A program made the position numbers and the translations under genes. Source: Paenibacillaceae bacterium (GTDB lineage Bacteria; Bacillota; Bacilli; Paenibacillales; Paenibacillaceae). From it: DNA of 64,000 nucleotides. This document shows, one piece after another, positions 35,027 through 43,474 of the stretch. How positions within the stretch are numbered: the first letter of the stretch is position 1; each line of letters begins with the position of its first letter. Under the pieces are notes generated by a model that made no database searches, was not told the origin of the DNA, and worked only from the letters and a program-made list of their open reading frames with translations. The stretch covers positions 1 to 64,000 of the forward strand of contig REGQ01000058.1 in the NCBI GenBank assembly GCA_004134985.1, given 5' to 3'.

Positions 35027-35665
35027 TTACTCTTTCCACGGCGAATGCAGCACACAATCGCAAAAGTTGGTTCGCTGAAATCCTGGCAGCAGAAGTGCGC
35101 AGACATCGGCTTTAATATTGCCAAAAGTCGTTTCCGGTTTATGTTTGAATCCTTCCAGAAATGCGGGGAGAATTTTGTTTTTAAAGTTATCGCGCGGATA
35201 AGCCGTCACCACCTGCTCACGCACATTTTCAGAAATGCTGTCGAAATTTTCCCCCATGACATCATATCCCACCCCTGAATAGATCAGCGCGACTTCAGGC
35301 TCTTTATATTGCGCTATGCCGATTGTCGTGTGCAGAGCAATGGCATCCCATACGAGACGGATTGATTCATCTGGCACGCCATGCTGCTGCAAGTAGCTGC
35401 GCGCTGCGTCCGCGCCATCGACTTCGAACCGCTTGTCCGGGCTGCTGTACTGTTTGGTCAGTCCTAAATCATGGAATAACGCGCTAATATACAACAGCTC
35501 GGAATCGAATGCAATTCCGGCATTTCGGCCTTGGAGCACGCCGAACAAGAAAACACGGTGTGAATGGTTCCATAATAAATCGCTGCCATGCTCGCGAAGA
35601 AGTTCGGCTGCGCCAACAGCCAGTTTGCTGTCGGGTATGATTACATCTGCAATGCGTTTAGACAT
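35027..35665 (-). CDS. HD-domain phosphohydrolase-like protein
   Basis: The 212-residue protein has a metal-binding HD pattern: NHSHRVFLFG, then ALFHDLGLT, then IALHTTIG and a late Asp in YSGVGYDVMG. This resembles cyanamide-hydratase/YpgQ-like HD proteins acting on nucleotides or small molecules. GGGAGGGAATAAAGC precedes the ATG. It is monocistronic, with its own terminator. Confidence 0.83.
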   Translation of the reverse strand: MSKRIADVIIPDSKLAVGAAELLREHGSDLLWNHSHRVFLFGVLQGRNAGIAFDSELLYISALFHDLGLTKQYSSPDKRFEVDGADAARSYLQQHGVPDESIRLVWDAIALHTTIGIAQYKEPEVALIYSGVGYDVMGENFDSISENVREQVVTAYPRDNFKNKILPAFLEGFKHKPETTFGNIKADVCALLLPGFQRTNFCDCVLHSPWKE

Positions 35666-36078
35666 GCTTTATTCCCTCCCACATCGTTGTTGTACTACTC
35701 TTTGATTGTAATTGGCAAGGAATAATTGATCAATATTATCGTTTCTATGATAATGATAGATATAAAGCATGATCTTTTTTGTCATTCAATGTAACGCAAC
35801 ACGACTTCGCTGCTCAGCTATTATCGCCAAATTAACCGGACTATCCCACCGGATACGTACTCACTCCTTGGTTTTGATCATAGCCAGCCTGCACAATTTC
35901 ATCAGAAAAATGATCAATCCCTGCCCTTTCAGGGGAAACAGCCAAATGATGGTTGTCTACGCAATATAAACCGGCTGCAAACATGCAGCCGGTTTATATT
36001 GATGTGGGTCAAACAGGGTTTGACTATCGCACCCCATAATTTAGTATTGGGAAGGAGATGTTTTCGCACCGAATGCGG
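35666..36078. other. Intergenic region with one perfect hairpin
   Basis: About 410 bases. A 66-codon plus-strand frame here has no ribosome binding site and no recognisable motif. The only structure is the perfect hairpin at 35963-36000. Confidence 0.6.
35963..36000 (-). terminator. Perfect 17-bp hairpin after the second SRPBCC gene
   Basis: AATATAAACCGGCTGCA and its complement flank AACA. It lies 79 bases past the SRPBCC stop codon on the minus strand and probably terminates that operon. Confidence 0.65.
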
Positions 36079-36477
36079 TTATTGTTCCAACACCGTTTCA
36101 AACTTGCCGAACCATTCACTCCAGCCATACTTGGCGCCTTCGAGTCCATGAACATTTGAGAATCCAGTTTGTTCGAGATGAAGGTTAACCTTTCCGTCCC
36201 CTAAATCCTGCAATGTCCAGGTGACCGTATGCCGCTCGTCCCCGGTAGCCCAAGAATAGGACAACCGGTCTGGTGCTTCCACGATAAGCACTTCGCCGTC
36301 AACGATTCCATCCCAATATTCGGACGGCTGATGGCGAAACTGAAAACGATGTCCCACGACGGGCTTAAAATCATTTTCCGTGATCCACTTTGCTAACTTG
36401 CTTGAATCGGTTAAGGCAGACCAAGCCTTCTCGATCGAGGTCGTGTACTGAAAATCCAAGGATAATATTAAACTCAT
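36079..36477 (-). CDS. SRPBCC/AHSA1-family protein, second cassette
   Basis: This 132-residue protein starts at an ATG that overlaps the stop of the ArsR gene by four bases (ATGA). It has the AHSA1 layout: DFQYTTSIEKAWSALTDSS, WITENDFKPVVGHRFQF, and a closing YGWSEWFGKFETVL. It is the second gene of an ArsR operon and lies downstream of a flavin reductase gene with a matching promoter. It may bind the signal that releases ArsR, which is conjecture. Confidence 0.87.
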   Translation of the reverse strand: MSLILSLDFQYTTSIEKAWSALTDSSKLAKWITENDFKPVVGHRFQFRHQPSEYWDGIVDGEVLIVEAPDRLSYSWATGDERHTVTWTLQDLGDGKVNLHLEQTGFSNVHGLEGAKYGWSEWFGKFETVLEQ

Positions 36478-36803
36478 TCCTCTTCCTCCTCTAATAGTTG
36501 GTTCAAACGCAACATATTCATACTCCAGTACTTGCTGTAGAAAGCCACCCAATCTTGAATTTCTTTGAGTGGAGCGGCGTTGAGCCTAAATCGCGTTTCT
36601 CTGCCGACTTTTCGATCAAGTACGAGTCCGGCCTCTTTGAGAATTGTCAAATGCTTGGATACCGCTGTACGGCCCATTGGAAACTTTGACGTCAACTCGT
36701 GAAGCGGCAACTCCTCTGCCTCTGCTAACAGACGAATCAGTCGGCGCCTAGTTGGATCTGCAATCGAGGCAAACACATCTCGCAACTGGTTGTTCTCGCT
36801 CAC
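36474..36803 (-). CDS. ArsR-family regulator, second cassette
   Basis: This 109-residue winged helix starts at a GTG after GGAGGGGGTGTT. It has VFASIADPTRRRLIRLL, the recognition helix MGRTAVSKHLTIL and the wing GRETRFRLNAAPL. It lacks the metal-site cysteines. Its promoter at 36909-36938 has a GACACC-N4-GGTGTC dyad within the spacer, and the same arrangement precedes the reductase gene, so autoregulation and control of the reductase are likely. Confidence 0.87.
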   Translation of the reverse strand: MSENNQLRDVFASIADPTRRRLIRLLAEAEELPLHELTSKFPMGRTAVSKHLTILKEAGLVLDRKVGRETRFRLNAAPLKEIQDWVAFYSKYWSMNMLRLNQLLEEEEE

Positions 36804-36908
36804 AACACCCCCTCCTAAATATGATTACCAAGGGACAGTCGTTAATGTTTTCGAACCTAACGCCTGCGAAGCGCGGACCCTAAATGGACTACTTTTAGTG
36901 TCGCTTTG

Positions 36909-36938
36909 ATTATAGGACACCATTCGGTGTCATGTCAA
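36909..36938 (-). promoter_or_regulatory. Promoter with embedded operator before the ArsR gene
   Basis: On the minus strand TTGACA (36933-36938), an 18-base spacer and TATAAT (36909-36914) match consensus closely. The spacer carries the dyad GACACC-N4-GGTGTC (36916-36931). It overlaps the last codons of the reductase gene. Confidence 0.85.
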
Positions 36939-37654
36939 CCTTTACTGTCATACCCAAAAAAGGCATCCTTTTTAATATTCCGTTTTGAAACATTATTATT
37001 TTTTAAATAGCCAGAAATAGAATCTACCATTGATTTCGGTCCTGCAATAAAGTATTTACCATTGTTTTTATATAAGGCGTTAAACGTATCAATTTCCTGA
37101 TGCAAGTCATCCCTTGAATCAAGATAAGTTATACTTATTGAAATATTGTTAGCCACTTCATCAAGTTCATCTTTGTAGATATATGACTTTTTGCTATCAA
37201 AATAAAGTAGTTTTATTTGTTTCTCGTCTCCATTGCCTTCTGCCTCTATTTGTTTCAGGATCGACCGAAATGGTGTAATTCCAATTCCACCTGCAATCAG
37301 AAGCGAAGGACTGTTATCTTGTAGAGAAAAAGACCCTACAGGCCCGCTCATCTTAACTTTCATCCCCTGCTTTAATTCTAATATCGCTTTCTTAAAATCA
37401 CTTGGGTTATCACTGATACGCGTTGTTATTTTAACAATATTCTCTGTAGGAGCAGATGCCATACTGAATGGTTTTGTAGAATTTTTTATGGTCATATGAG
37501 TAATACTGAACAATCCATATTGCCCTGCTTTCCAGGTTAAATCTTTCTCTTTTTCAAACAGAAAAGAATATACATCTTCTGATTCTTTGTGGCTTTCTAA
37601 AAATAATAGTTCTCTCTTTTTGAATATTGAGAATACATCTTGAAAAAAACTCAT
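36935..37654 (-). CDS. FAD/NAD(P)-binding oxidoreductase, ferredoxin reductase-like
   Basis: The 239-residue protein has an N-terminal FAD-binding barrel with KPFSMAS (the RxYS-type motif) and a C-terminal NAD(P) domain with AGGIGITPFRSIL and YFIAGPKSMV. There is no [2Fe-2S] domain and no membrane segment, so it is a simple flavin electron carrier. It is much richer in A and T than its neighbours, which suggests separate acquisition. Its promoter at 37738-37767 mirrors that of the ArsR gene downstream. Confidence 0.85.
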   Translation of the reverse strand: MSFFQDVFSIFKKRELLFLESHKESEDVYSFLFEKEKDLTWKAGQYGLFSITHMTIKNSTKPFSMASAPTENIVKITTRISDNPSDFKKAILELKQGMKVKMSGPVGSFSLQDNSPSLLIAGGIGITPFRSILKQIEAEGNGDEKQIKLLYFDSKKSYIYKDELDEVANNISISITYLDSRDDLHQEIDTFNALYKNNGKYFIAGPKSMVDSISGYLKNNNVSKRNIKKDAFFGYDSKG

Positions 37655-37737
37655 TTCCCCATCTCCCTTTTTTAAATTTGCAAACCGTACTTAATCTATG
37701 AGTAGTTCCTAATTGGACACCATTTAGTGATACTTTA

Positions 37738-37767
37738 ATTTTAGGTCACCATTTGGTGTCATGTCAA
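37738..37767 (-). promoter_or_regulatory. Promoter with embedded operator before the reductase gene
   Basis: On the minus strand TTGACA (37762-37767), an 18-base spacer and TAAAAT (37738-37743). The spacer holds GTCACC-N4-GGTGTC, nearly the dyad of 36916-36931, and the two promoters resemble each other over about 47 bases. A second partial site, GGACACCATTTAGTGAT, lies just downstream at 37715-37731. Confidence 0.8.
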
Positions 37768-37819
37768 CAATATTTTTAAACGCCACATGGAAACTGCCAA
37801 CGAAGGGTCTGCCCATAAA

Positions 37820-37857
37820 AATAAAGATCAGGCATATAAACTAGCCTGATCTTTATT
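37820..37857 (-). terminator. Terminator of the MerR operon
   Basis: AATAAAGATCAGGC and its complement form a 14-bp stem with a 10-base loop, about 50 bases past the stop of the 37906 gene. Confidence 0.75.
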
Positions 37858-37905
37858 ATGTATGCTTATGCAATTTCATTAAAACATTATCCAATTAGCT
37901 AACCT

Positions 37906-38484
37906 TTAATTCAAGTGCTGCGCTGCATCTTTCCTAAGCGAATTCATCTCGTAGTCCACCCGGTATTGCTTCTCCAATTGCGATAGCTCTTTATCCTGTA
38001 TGTCAAGCACCTGCGGCGCGATAATGACAAATTCCGTTTGGTTGGGATGATCATCCCCGCTTGGCAGCCGGAACGCTGCCAGCCGATCGATAACTTCCTG
38101 ATCGATCTCCAGCTCTTCTGCATCTCCCCCATCAGTCGCAATCGCGGCAATAGCGAGACGGCAATTGAACAGCTCTGCCTGTTCAACCCCAGCAGCAAGG
38201 GTAACTACAATGACATACTCCCCACACGGGATAGCATCCTCTGTGAAAAAGGGGATGAACACTTCCTGCTGCTGTGCCAAATCCAGTTCAATTTCCCCCG
38301 ATGCACGCTCGCAAAAACCATTAAGATTGCCGTCCCGGTGGAAACCTTCCGGCAGCTCAACCTGCAGGATGGCCTTCCCAGGCTGACGAGCCGGCTCATT
38401 CAGGAGCCGAATCCAGAGGTGGTTCAGGCCTTCTTCGTGTTCCATTTTTCGTTTGGCCGTTCGAACTTCCAGCATACTCCTCAT
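37906..38484 (-). CDS. Uncharacterised acidic protein paired with MerR
   Basis: I do not recognise this 192-residue protein. It is acidic, without signal peptide or membrane segment. Residues 20-115 look beta-rich, with KAILQVELPEGF, EIELDLAQQQEVFIPFF and GEYVIVVTLAAG, and the C-terminal 30 residues are helical. Its ATG overlaps the MerR stop by four bases, so the two are made together. It may be a partner or target of the regulator. Confidence 0.68.
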   Translation of the reverse strand: MRSMLEVRTAKRKMEHEEGLNHLWIRLLNEPARQPGKAILQVELPEGFHRDGNLNGFCERASGEIELDLAQQQEVFIPFFTEDAIPCGEYVIVVTLAAGVEQAELFNCRLAIAAIATDGGDAEELEIDQEVIDRLAAFRLPSGDDHPNQTEFVIIAPQVLDIQDKELSQLEKQYRVDYEMNSLRKDAAQHLN

Positions 38485-38894
38485 TCCCCTCTCTTCAGTA
38501 CGCTTTTTACCGATTCGATGACTCGCTGCTTCGTTTCTGCCGAAATTTTCGGACTGAGTGTAATGATGACATCTTCGCTGATTTGCAGTGTCTCATGCTC
38601 CAGCAGCCGATCGGGTTGATACAAGTGCATCTGTTCGCCAATTTTTTGAATTTCGGCGTTCGTTAGTCCCTTTAAGCGCTCCTGGATGGATGCTAGCGTC
38701 TCCCCAGTCTTCGTTAACGTCATAATGGCTCTGAAATGCGCAAGATGCTGTTCTGTATACCCCCGTTTATTCCCAACAAGTTCCAGCGGTGGTATTATGC
38801 CAAGCTGAGTATAGTATCGTACCGTTCGCAAATTCATCCGAGCATCATCCTGACTCAAAATATCGGCAAGCTGCTTGGCTGTGTAAAATGCCAT
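38481..38894 (-). CDS. MerR-family regulator
   Basis: This protein of about 137 residues has a MerR helix-turn-helix with AKQLADILSQ, the RTVRYYTQLGIIPP segment and KRGYTEQHLAHFRAI, then a helical part. No metal-binding cysteines are present. The start is one of two adjacent ATG codons after GGAGGG. It is translationally coupled to the 37906 gene. Confidence 0.85.
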   Translation of the reverse strand: MAFYTAKQLADILSQDDARMNLRTVRYYTQLGIIPPLELVGNKRGYTEQHLAHFRAIMTLTKTGETLASIQERLKGLTNAEIQKIGEQMHLYQPDRLLEHETLQISEDVIITLSPKISAETKQRVIESVKSVLKRGE

Positions 38895-38924
38895 CATATC
38901 CCTCCATAACACTCCCTCAATTAT

Positions 38925-38961
38925 GTTACAGTTAAATGTATTAGTTGCAGTTTACTGTAAC
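38925..38961 (-). promoter_or_regulatory. Candidate MerR operator
   Basis: GTTACAGTTAAATG and CAGTTTACTGTAAC form an imperfect inverted repeat just upstream of the merR start. TTGACA at 38972-38977 and TAAACT 17 bases on give a possible promoter overlapping it. Confidence 0.55.
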
Positions 38962-38985
38962 TAAAACCACTTGTCAAACGCAATA

Positions 38986-39016
38986 GAAAAAGACCTGGCC
39001 GTTGGCCAAGTCTTCC
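38986..39016 (-). terminator. Terminator of the GNAT gene
   Basis: On the minus strand AAGACTTGGCC pairs with GGCCAGGTCTT around AAC, and a run of T follows. Confidence 0.8.
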
Positions 39017-39030
39017 ATAGGTTAGCAGCG

Positions 39031-39579
39031 CTAGCTTGTGGATGTATCCCTAGCAAATTCGTGATTTAAGATGGAATAAAAATATTGATCTATCCATTGT
39101 TCCTTCCAACACAGCTCCTCTTTAAAAATCCCTTCTCTGCTCATCCCGATTGCCTCCATTAGCGCACTCGAGCGGGTATTGTGCGCATTGCACATGCCAA
39201 CCACTTTGTGGGCATTCAATTCGGCAAAAGCAAACTGCAGCAATAGCGCCGTTGCTGCTTTGCCATAACCTTGGCCTCCATACTCAGGAAGAATGGCAAA
39301 GCCGATTTCCCAGCTGTTCCGAAACGATACATAGCTCCAAATTTGCATGATTCCAATCGGAATCACGACATGATCTATGGTTAGCTTAACAATAAAGTCA
39401 TAGCTATTGTCGTCCGCTTCATTGATTTTTTTCAAATAGCGTTCTCTGACGTTCTGTTCACTTGTCTCCACACTCTCTTCAAAGCTCCACAAGTCTGCAT
39501 TGCATTCAATACTGGCGATAAAATCAAGATCATCCGCCGTCATTTTTGAGAGCGTTATCCCATTGCTTGAAACCGACAT
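39031..39579 (-). CDS. GNAT-family N-acetyltransferase (RimJ/RimL-like)
   Basis: The 182-residue protein has the acetyl-CoA site in GFAILPEYGGQGYGKAATALLL and the RimJ/L-type tail NTRSSALMEAIGMSREGIF. It would transfer acetyl to an amine on a protein or small molecule. GGAGG lies six bases before the ATG. It stands downstream of an AraC-type gene on the same strand by 28 bases, so the two could be co-transcribed. Confidence 0.88.
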   Translation of the reverse strand: MSVSSNGITLSKMTADDLDFIASIECNADLWSFEESVETSEQNVRERYLKKINEADDNSYDFIVKLTIDHVVIPIGIMQIWSYVSFRNSWEIGFAILPEYGGQGYGKAATALLLQFAFAELNAHKVVGMCNAHNTRSSALMEAIGMSREGIFKEELCWKEQWIDQYFYSILNHEFARDTSTS

Positions 39580-39607
39580 GAGAACCTCCGAAAATTATCA
39601 AAATTGA

Positions 39608-40411
39608 TTAACGTAAGCGTACAGACTCCCTGCCCCCCTCCCCGGCAAGAAAAATATTCATCAGCAGAGGCAAGGAGATTAAAATCGGAGGATCATCCAG
39701 CTTTGGGGGATACAGGCTGACCTCCTGATGCGGCACGACAGCATTCGCTTCCACTCGAATGGGTGCTCTGGAGCGGGTACGCAATGTGTTCATGGGAAGC
39801 AGGAAATCGATGGCCTGCATTCCCCATGCGACCGAAGTAGCCATCAAATAATAAGTGCCTGGTTTCACCCCAGTGAAGCAAAACTCCCCGAGCGAGGCAA
39901 GCAGTGTGCCATATAAAGGCACGCCTTCCGGAATCGGTTTAGGGAACAACCCGACCAGAACAATGCCTTCAAACGGCGTTTCCGATTGAATGACGCCTCG
40001 CACAATGCCTTCTTCTCCGATAATTGGCAGCGATGATTGCCAAGCTTGAAGCTTTTGCAAGGCAAGCAGCTGGTTTTCAGCTTGCGGCGTCGAATTGCGA
40101 AATTGGGATGGCGTGACACCTACCCTTTCTGTAAAGCGGGTAGTGAAGGTGCCTAAACTTTGCTGGCCGATTTCAAGACCGATTTCGCGAATGCTCAGAT
40201 TCGTCTGCATTAACAGGTCTTTGGCTTTCTGCAGTCGCAGCGAGGACACATAATATAAAGGGGACAGGCCCATTCTTTCCTTGAATATTCTTGTAAAATG
40301 ATAAGGACTGTAAGCAACATGACTGGCCAACCTTGCCAGTGGGAGCGGTTCATAGATGTGCCGATGGATGTAAGCGATAATCTCATCGACTTCGGTATAG
40401 CGCTCAGACAT
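39608..40411 (-). CDS. AraC-type regulator with C-terminal sensor-like domain
   Basis: The protein of about 267 residues has the AraC double helix-turn-helix at its N-terminus (about 5-105), with PLARLASHVAYSPYHFTRIF and EIGQQSLGTFTTRFTERVG. The C-terminal 150 residues include VPLYGTLLASLGEFCFTGVKPG and may be a ligand-binding beta domain. This order (HTH first) is seen in Paenibacillus-type AraC proteins. A GTG 12 bases upstream is an alternative start. The partner gene is probably the GNAT downstream. Confidence 0.83.
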   Translation of the reverse strand: MSERYTEVDEIIAYIHRHIYEPLPLARLASHVAYSPYHFTRIFKERMGLSPLYYVSSLRLQKAKDLLMQTNLSIREIGLEIGQQSLGTFTTRFTERVGVTPSQFRNSTPQAENQLLALQKLQAWQSSLPIIGEEGIVRGVIQSETPFEGIVLVGLFPKPIPEGVPLYGTLLASLGEFCFTGVKPGTYYLMATSVAWGMQAIDFLLPMNTLRTRSRAPIRVEANAVVPHQEVSLYPPKLDDPPILISLPLLMNIFLAGEGGRESVRLR

Positions 40412-40679
40412 TGCGCATGGCACCTTCCTTCCGCTAAGCTTCCTTCATTTTAATCGGAACCTGTCGGATAGACAAGTTAAGCTTGCAGAAAACCCCAATA
40501 TTACATCCGAAAGCAATACGCCTAGGCTTTAGGAAAACGCATGGAATGATCGTCCCGATTTCCCATCGAGTAGATATTTAATGTGGTAAAATATTTTATT
40601 GAGAAAAACCTTATGCCATAGCGCATTGTATATTAGACCTGTAAAACAAAGCTTGGACAATCTTGTTGTTGTGAGGTGA

Positions 40680-41255
40680 ATGAGACCCTTGTATGATGAT
40701 GAGCAGCTATTGGAAGCTGCATTAAAAACCAGGGAACATGGTGCTTTTGAGCATGTCATGGAGCAATACAGCCGGTTATTATGGGTGATCGTCGCCGGCA
40801 TTATCGGAACGGTTGCGCCGCGGCAAGATATTGAGGACTGTGTTGCCGATGTGTTTTTTCAGCTGTGGTCACAACCGGAGCATTTCAACAGCAGCCGAGG
40901 CAATTTAAAATCCTATTTATCACTCCTCGCCCGCCATAAAGCTATTGATCGGTACCGCAAACTTTCCCGGCAGCCGACCATGAATTGGGATGAGTCGATT
41001 CTTGCCGAAGATATTGATTTTTTGGCGCAGATCGAACAGCAGGACAACCGGACCGAGCTGTACAATGCCGTTGCGCATTTAAAGGAGCCGGACCGGGAAA
41101 TTATTATTCGCCGCTTTTTTTACGAAGAGAAACCCGCCGACACAGCCAGGAGGCTAGGGCTGCCCTTACGGGAGATCGGCAATCGGATTTATCGCAGCAA
41201 GCTGAAGCTAAAGCAATTTTTGCTCGGTACGGAGCAGAAACATGAGGTGAAATAG
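40680..41255 (+). CDS. ECF sigma factor, second pair
   Basis: The 191-residue protein has region 2 in HVMEQYSRLLWVIVAGII and EDCVADVFFQLWSQP, and region 4 in LKEPDREIIIRRFFYEEKPADTA and EIGNRIYRSKLKLKQFL. GTGAGGTGA precedes the ATG. The next gene starts one base after its stop codon, so the two form an operon. Confidence 0.88.
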   Translation: MRPLYDDEQLLEAALKTREHGAFEHVMEQYSRLLWVIVAGIIGTVAPRQDIEDCVADVFFQLWSQPEHFNSSRGNLKSYLSLLARHKAIDRYRKLSRQPTMNWDESILAEDIDFLAQIEQQDNRTELYNAVAHLKEPDREIIIRRFFYEEKPADTARRLGLPLREIGNRIYRSKLKLKQFLLGTEQKHEVK

Positions 41256-42677
41256 ATGAAACCAAACCGGAATGACTTATTAAACGCATTAAATGAGCAG
41301 CAGTTGGAGCAAATAGCCGAATATGCTGTGCCGATGGACGCGCACACCTTGGATCATATTAAAGAACGGTTTTGGCAAAAGGTTCAGCATGAACAAGACA
41401 TCGAGCTGCCCCCCACCTTAACATTGCCAAAGAAACGGAATAACTGGATCAAATACGGGCTTGCAGCTGCGCTTATCTCTTGTGTTGCAGTTACAGGAGC
41501 TGCCGCAAGCGGCGTAGCTTGGGTCGATGAGTTGTTCCAGCCGCTGTTCAACCGATCTTATGTTGTGAGTGAATATGGGACATTTGTAACGAGCAGTGAT
41601 ATTAACAATGGAATTGAAATGAGAACACTGGCAGCTATTAATGACGGGGAAACCGCGTATGTGCTATTTACTTTGACCGATTTGGACGGCAATCGTTTAA
41701 GTGAACGCATGGACCTGTATGACAATTACTGGTTAAATACCGGGACGAGCTTTTCCGTCAAGCAAATCGCCTATAATCCTGAAACAAAAACAGCCGCATT
41801 TTCTTTATTGTCCCACGGCGGCAGCAAGCTGACAGGGAAAACCATTTCGTTCAAGCTTCGCTCCTTTTTTGGACAAAAGAGTGAAGCAAAGCATTCCGCC
41901 TTAACCCTGCTGCCCTATGACTATGTATCATCACATCCAATTGCAGAAGGCCGCTTTACATCTGAGGTGAACGGAGGCGGCGGACAGGATTTCCAAGAGG
42001 CGTTCCCTGATTTAAGTCAGGTTCATGTGCTTTCCAGCAATAATGATGAAGTAGAATTTCAAGCGATGAAATGGGCAGTCGTTACGAATATCGGCTTTCT
42101 TGAGGGCAAGCTTCATGTCCAATTGCAAAATAACAAACCGGAAAACCATTTTAAAAGCCTTTATTTCGCTGATGAACATAACAATGTCATATGGAATCAT
42201 AATTATTCCCTTTCATTCGAGAAGCAGTCTGTGTCCCATAGCGAAGAATATATATTTAATGACATTAACAATATAGAACAACTGCGGGGATTGACACTTC
42301 AAGCCGAGTATTTCGAATATGGAGATCCTATTGAGGGGACATGGAAAAACACCTTCAAGCTGGCTTCTTCTCTGGAAACGATGACTGTCCCGCATCAAGA
42401 GGTCGAACTGCGCGATGATCAACTGAGACTGGATAAAATTACGCTATCGCCGCTCAATGTCACGTTGCAGCTATCCGGCAAGCCGTTGTCCAGCATGGAT
42501 GAACTGCCCAAGCTGCAATTGAAACTGAAAAACGGAAATATCATTGATCTGAACACAACAAATAGCCGTCAACACGAACAGGGTGTGACAACGATCTACA
42601 GTTTTGCTGATATTATTGAACCTACAGAGATTGAAGCGATCTTGATTGACGGGAATCGTGTACCATTCCAAACGTAA
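41256..42677 (+). CDS. DUF4179-like membrane anti-sigma protein
   Basis: The 473-residue protein has a cytoplasmic N-terminal part (about 1-65), one membrane segment (YGLAAALISCVAVTGAAASGV), and a large extracellular beta-rich portion with the DUF4179-type opening NNGIEMRTLAAINDGETAYVLFTL. DUF4179 proteins are encoded next to ECF sigma factors and are presumed anti-sigma factors. GAGGTG lies six bases before the ATG. The ligand of the extracellular part is unknown. Confidence 0.82.
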   Translation: MKPNRNDLLNALNEQQLEQIAEYAVPMDAHTLDHIKERFWQKVQHEQDIELPPTLTLPKKRNNWIKYGLAAALISCVAVTGAAASGVAWVDELFQPLFNRSYVVSEYGTFVTSSDINNGIEMRTLAAINDGETAYVLFTLTDLDGNRLSERMDLYDNYWLNTGTSFSVKQIAYNPETKTAAFSLLSHGGSKLTGKTISFKLRSFFGQKSEAKHSALTLLPYDYVSSHPIAEGRFTSEVNGGGGQDFQEAFPDLSQVHVLSSNNDEVEFQAMKWAVVTNIGFLEGKLHVQLQNNKPENHFKSLYFADEHNNVIWNHNYSLSFEKQSVSHSEEYIFNDINNIEQLRGLTLQAEYFEYGDPIEGTWKNTFKLASSLETMTVPHQEVELRDDQLRLDKITLSPLNVTLQLSGKPLSSMDELPKLQLKLKNGNIIDLNTTNSRQHEQGVTTIYSFADIIEPTEIEAILIDGNRVPFQT

Positions 42678-42727
42678 CCCAAACGCATACCGCTACAGTC
42701 GTATTTAAAAGCGAGACAACTTTTTCA

Positions 42728-42782
42728 ATAATTAATGCCATTAATTATCTCAACTTACTCAATAGTTAATGGCATTAATTAT
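42728..42782. repeat. 17-bp inverted repeat after the anti-sigma gene
   Basis: ATAATTAATGCCATTAA at 42728-42744 is matched by its complement at 42766-42782. Too AT-rich to be a good terminator; it could be an attachment-like or protein-binding site. The next hairpin is the real terminator. Confidence 0.55.
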
Positions 42783-42789
42783 CAAACAA

Positions 42790-42827
42790 AATGAAGGAGC
42801 AGTGATGGAAGTCACTGCTCCTTCATT
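42790..42827. terminator. Bidirectional terminator
   Basis: AATGAAGGAGCAGTGA and its complement around TGGAAG form a perfect 16-bp stem between convergent genes. Confidence 0.88.
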
Positions 42828-42836
42828 TGTTTCTCA

Positions 42837-43256
42837 TTATTGTTCCAGCGGTCTGCGCCCGGCAAAACCGTCCTCCCAGCTGTGGTAATGGCCAACTTCA
42901 TCCTCGCCTTCCTTCCAGCATAATAAGGCATTATGCCCGTTGATCATAGCAGGAAAGTCGATTAATCCGGGACTGATCATTTTCAGCAGCACGCCTTTTC
43001 TGCTAAAGTTCTCGATTTGCATTTCCGCTTCCATCCGCATGAAATCCAGCTGTCCCTCCAATTCAAAAAAAGGATCTGCTTGCGGATCGATTGTCACATC
43101 ATAAGCTAAAGACTGCGCATGACTCATTTTGAACTGCTCTAAAGTAACATACTTGTCTTCAAACTGCTGCAGCAGTGCTTGAATTCGAATTAAATCCGCC
43201 CTCAATTGCGGAAGCAGCGCATTCGCTTCTTTAACTGTAAAAAGCTTATTCTCCAT
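42837..43256 (-). CDS. DUF2203-family protein
   Basis: The 139-residue protein shows the DUF2203 pattern: FTVKEANALLPQLRADL at the start, a coiled helical middle, and the end segment LIDFPAMINGHNALLCWKEGEDEVGHYHSWEDGFAGR. GAGGGGC precedes the ATG. The function of the family is unknown. It is monocistronic. Confidence 0.85.
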   Translation of the reverse strand: MENKLFTVKEANALLPQLRADLIRIQALLQQFEDKYVTLEQFKMSHAQSLAYDVTIDPQADPFFELEGQLDFMRMEAEMQIENFSRKGVLLKMISPGLIDFPAMINGHNALLCWKEGEDEVGHYHSWEDGFAGRRPLEQ

Positions 43257-43422
43257 GTCACGGCCCCTCCCTCTCCTCTATTCAGTCTACTAGATTCTGC
43301 AGCTGAATGCCAGTTGACCTAAAAACCGAACAGCGCCCGTTCCCTATAGCGCCAACAAACGCTTAGTTCAGTACGGAAAACATGCCTGAGCTACTTAGTT
43401 CAAGTCTAATCGCTACCTTAAG

Positions 43423-43467
43423 GAAAAAGCCAAGCCGCTCATTTCGAGCGACTTGGCACCTTTTTTT
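43423..43467. terminator. Bidirectional terminator after guaB
   Basis: GCCAAGCCGCTC and GAGCGACTTGGC form a 12-bp stem with one wobble around ATTTC. T-runs lie on both sides. Confidence 0.85.
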
Positions 43468-43474
43468 CATTCCA

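Noticed and set aside
35769-35969. A 66-codon plus-strand frame
   Set aside because: No ribosome binding site, no motif, and it ends in the perfect hairpin at 35963-36000.
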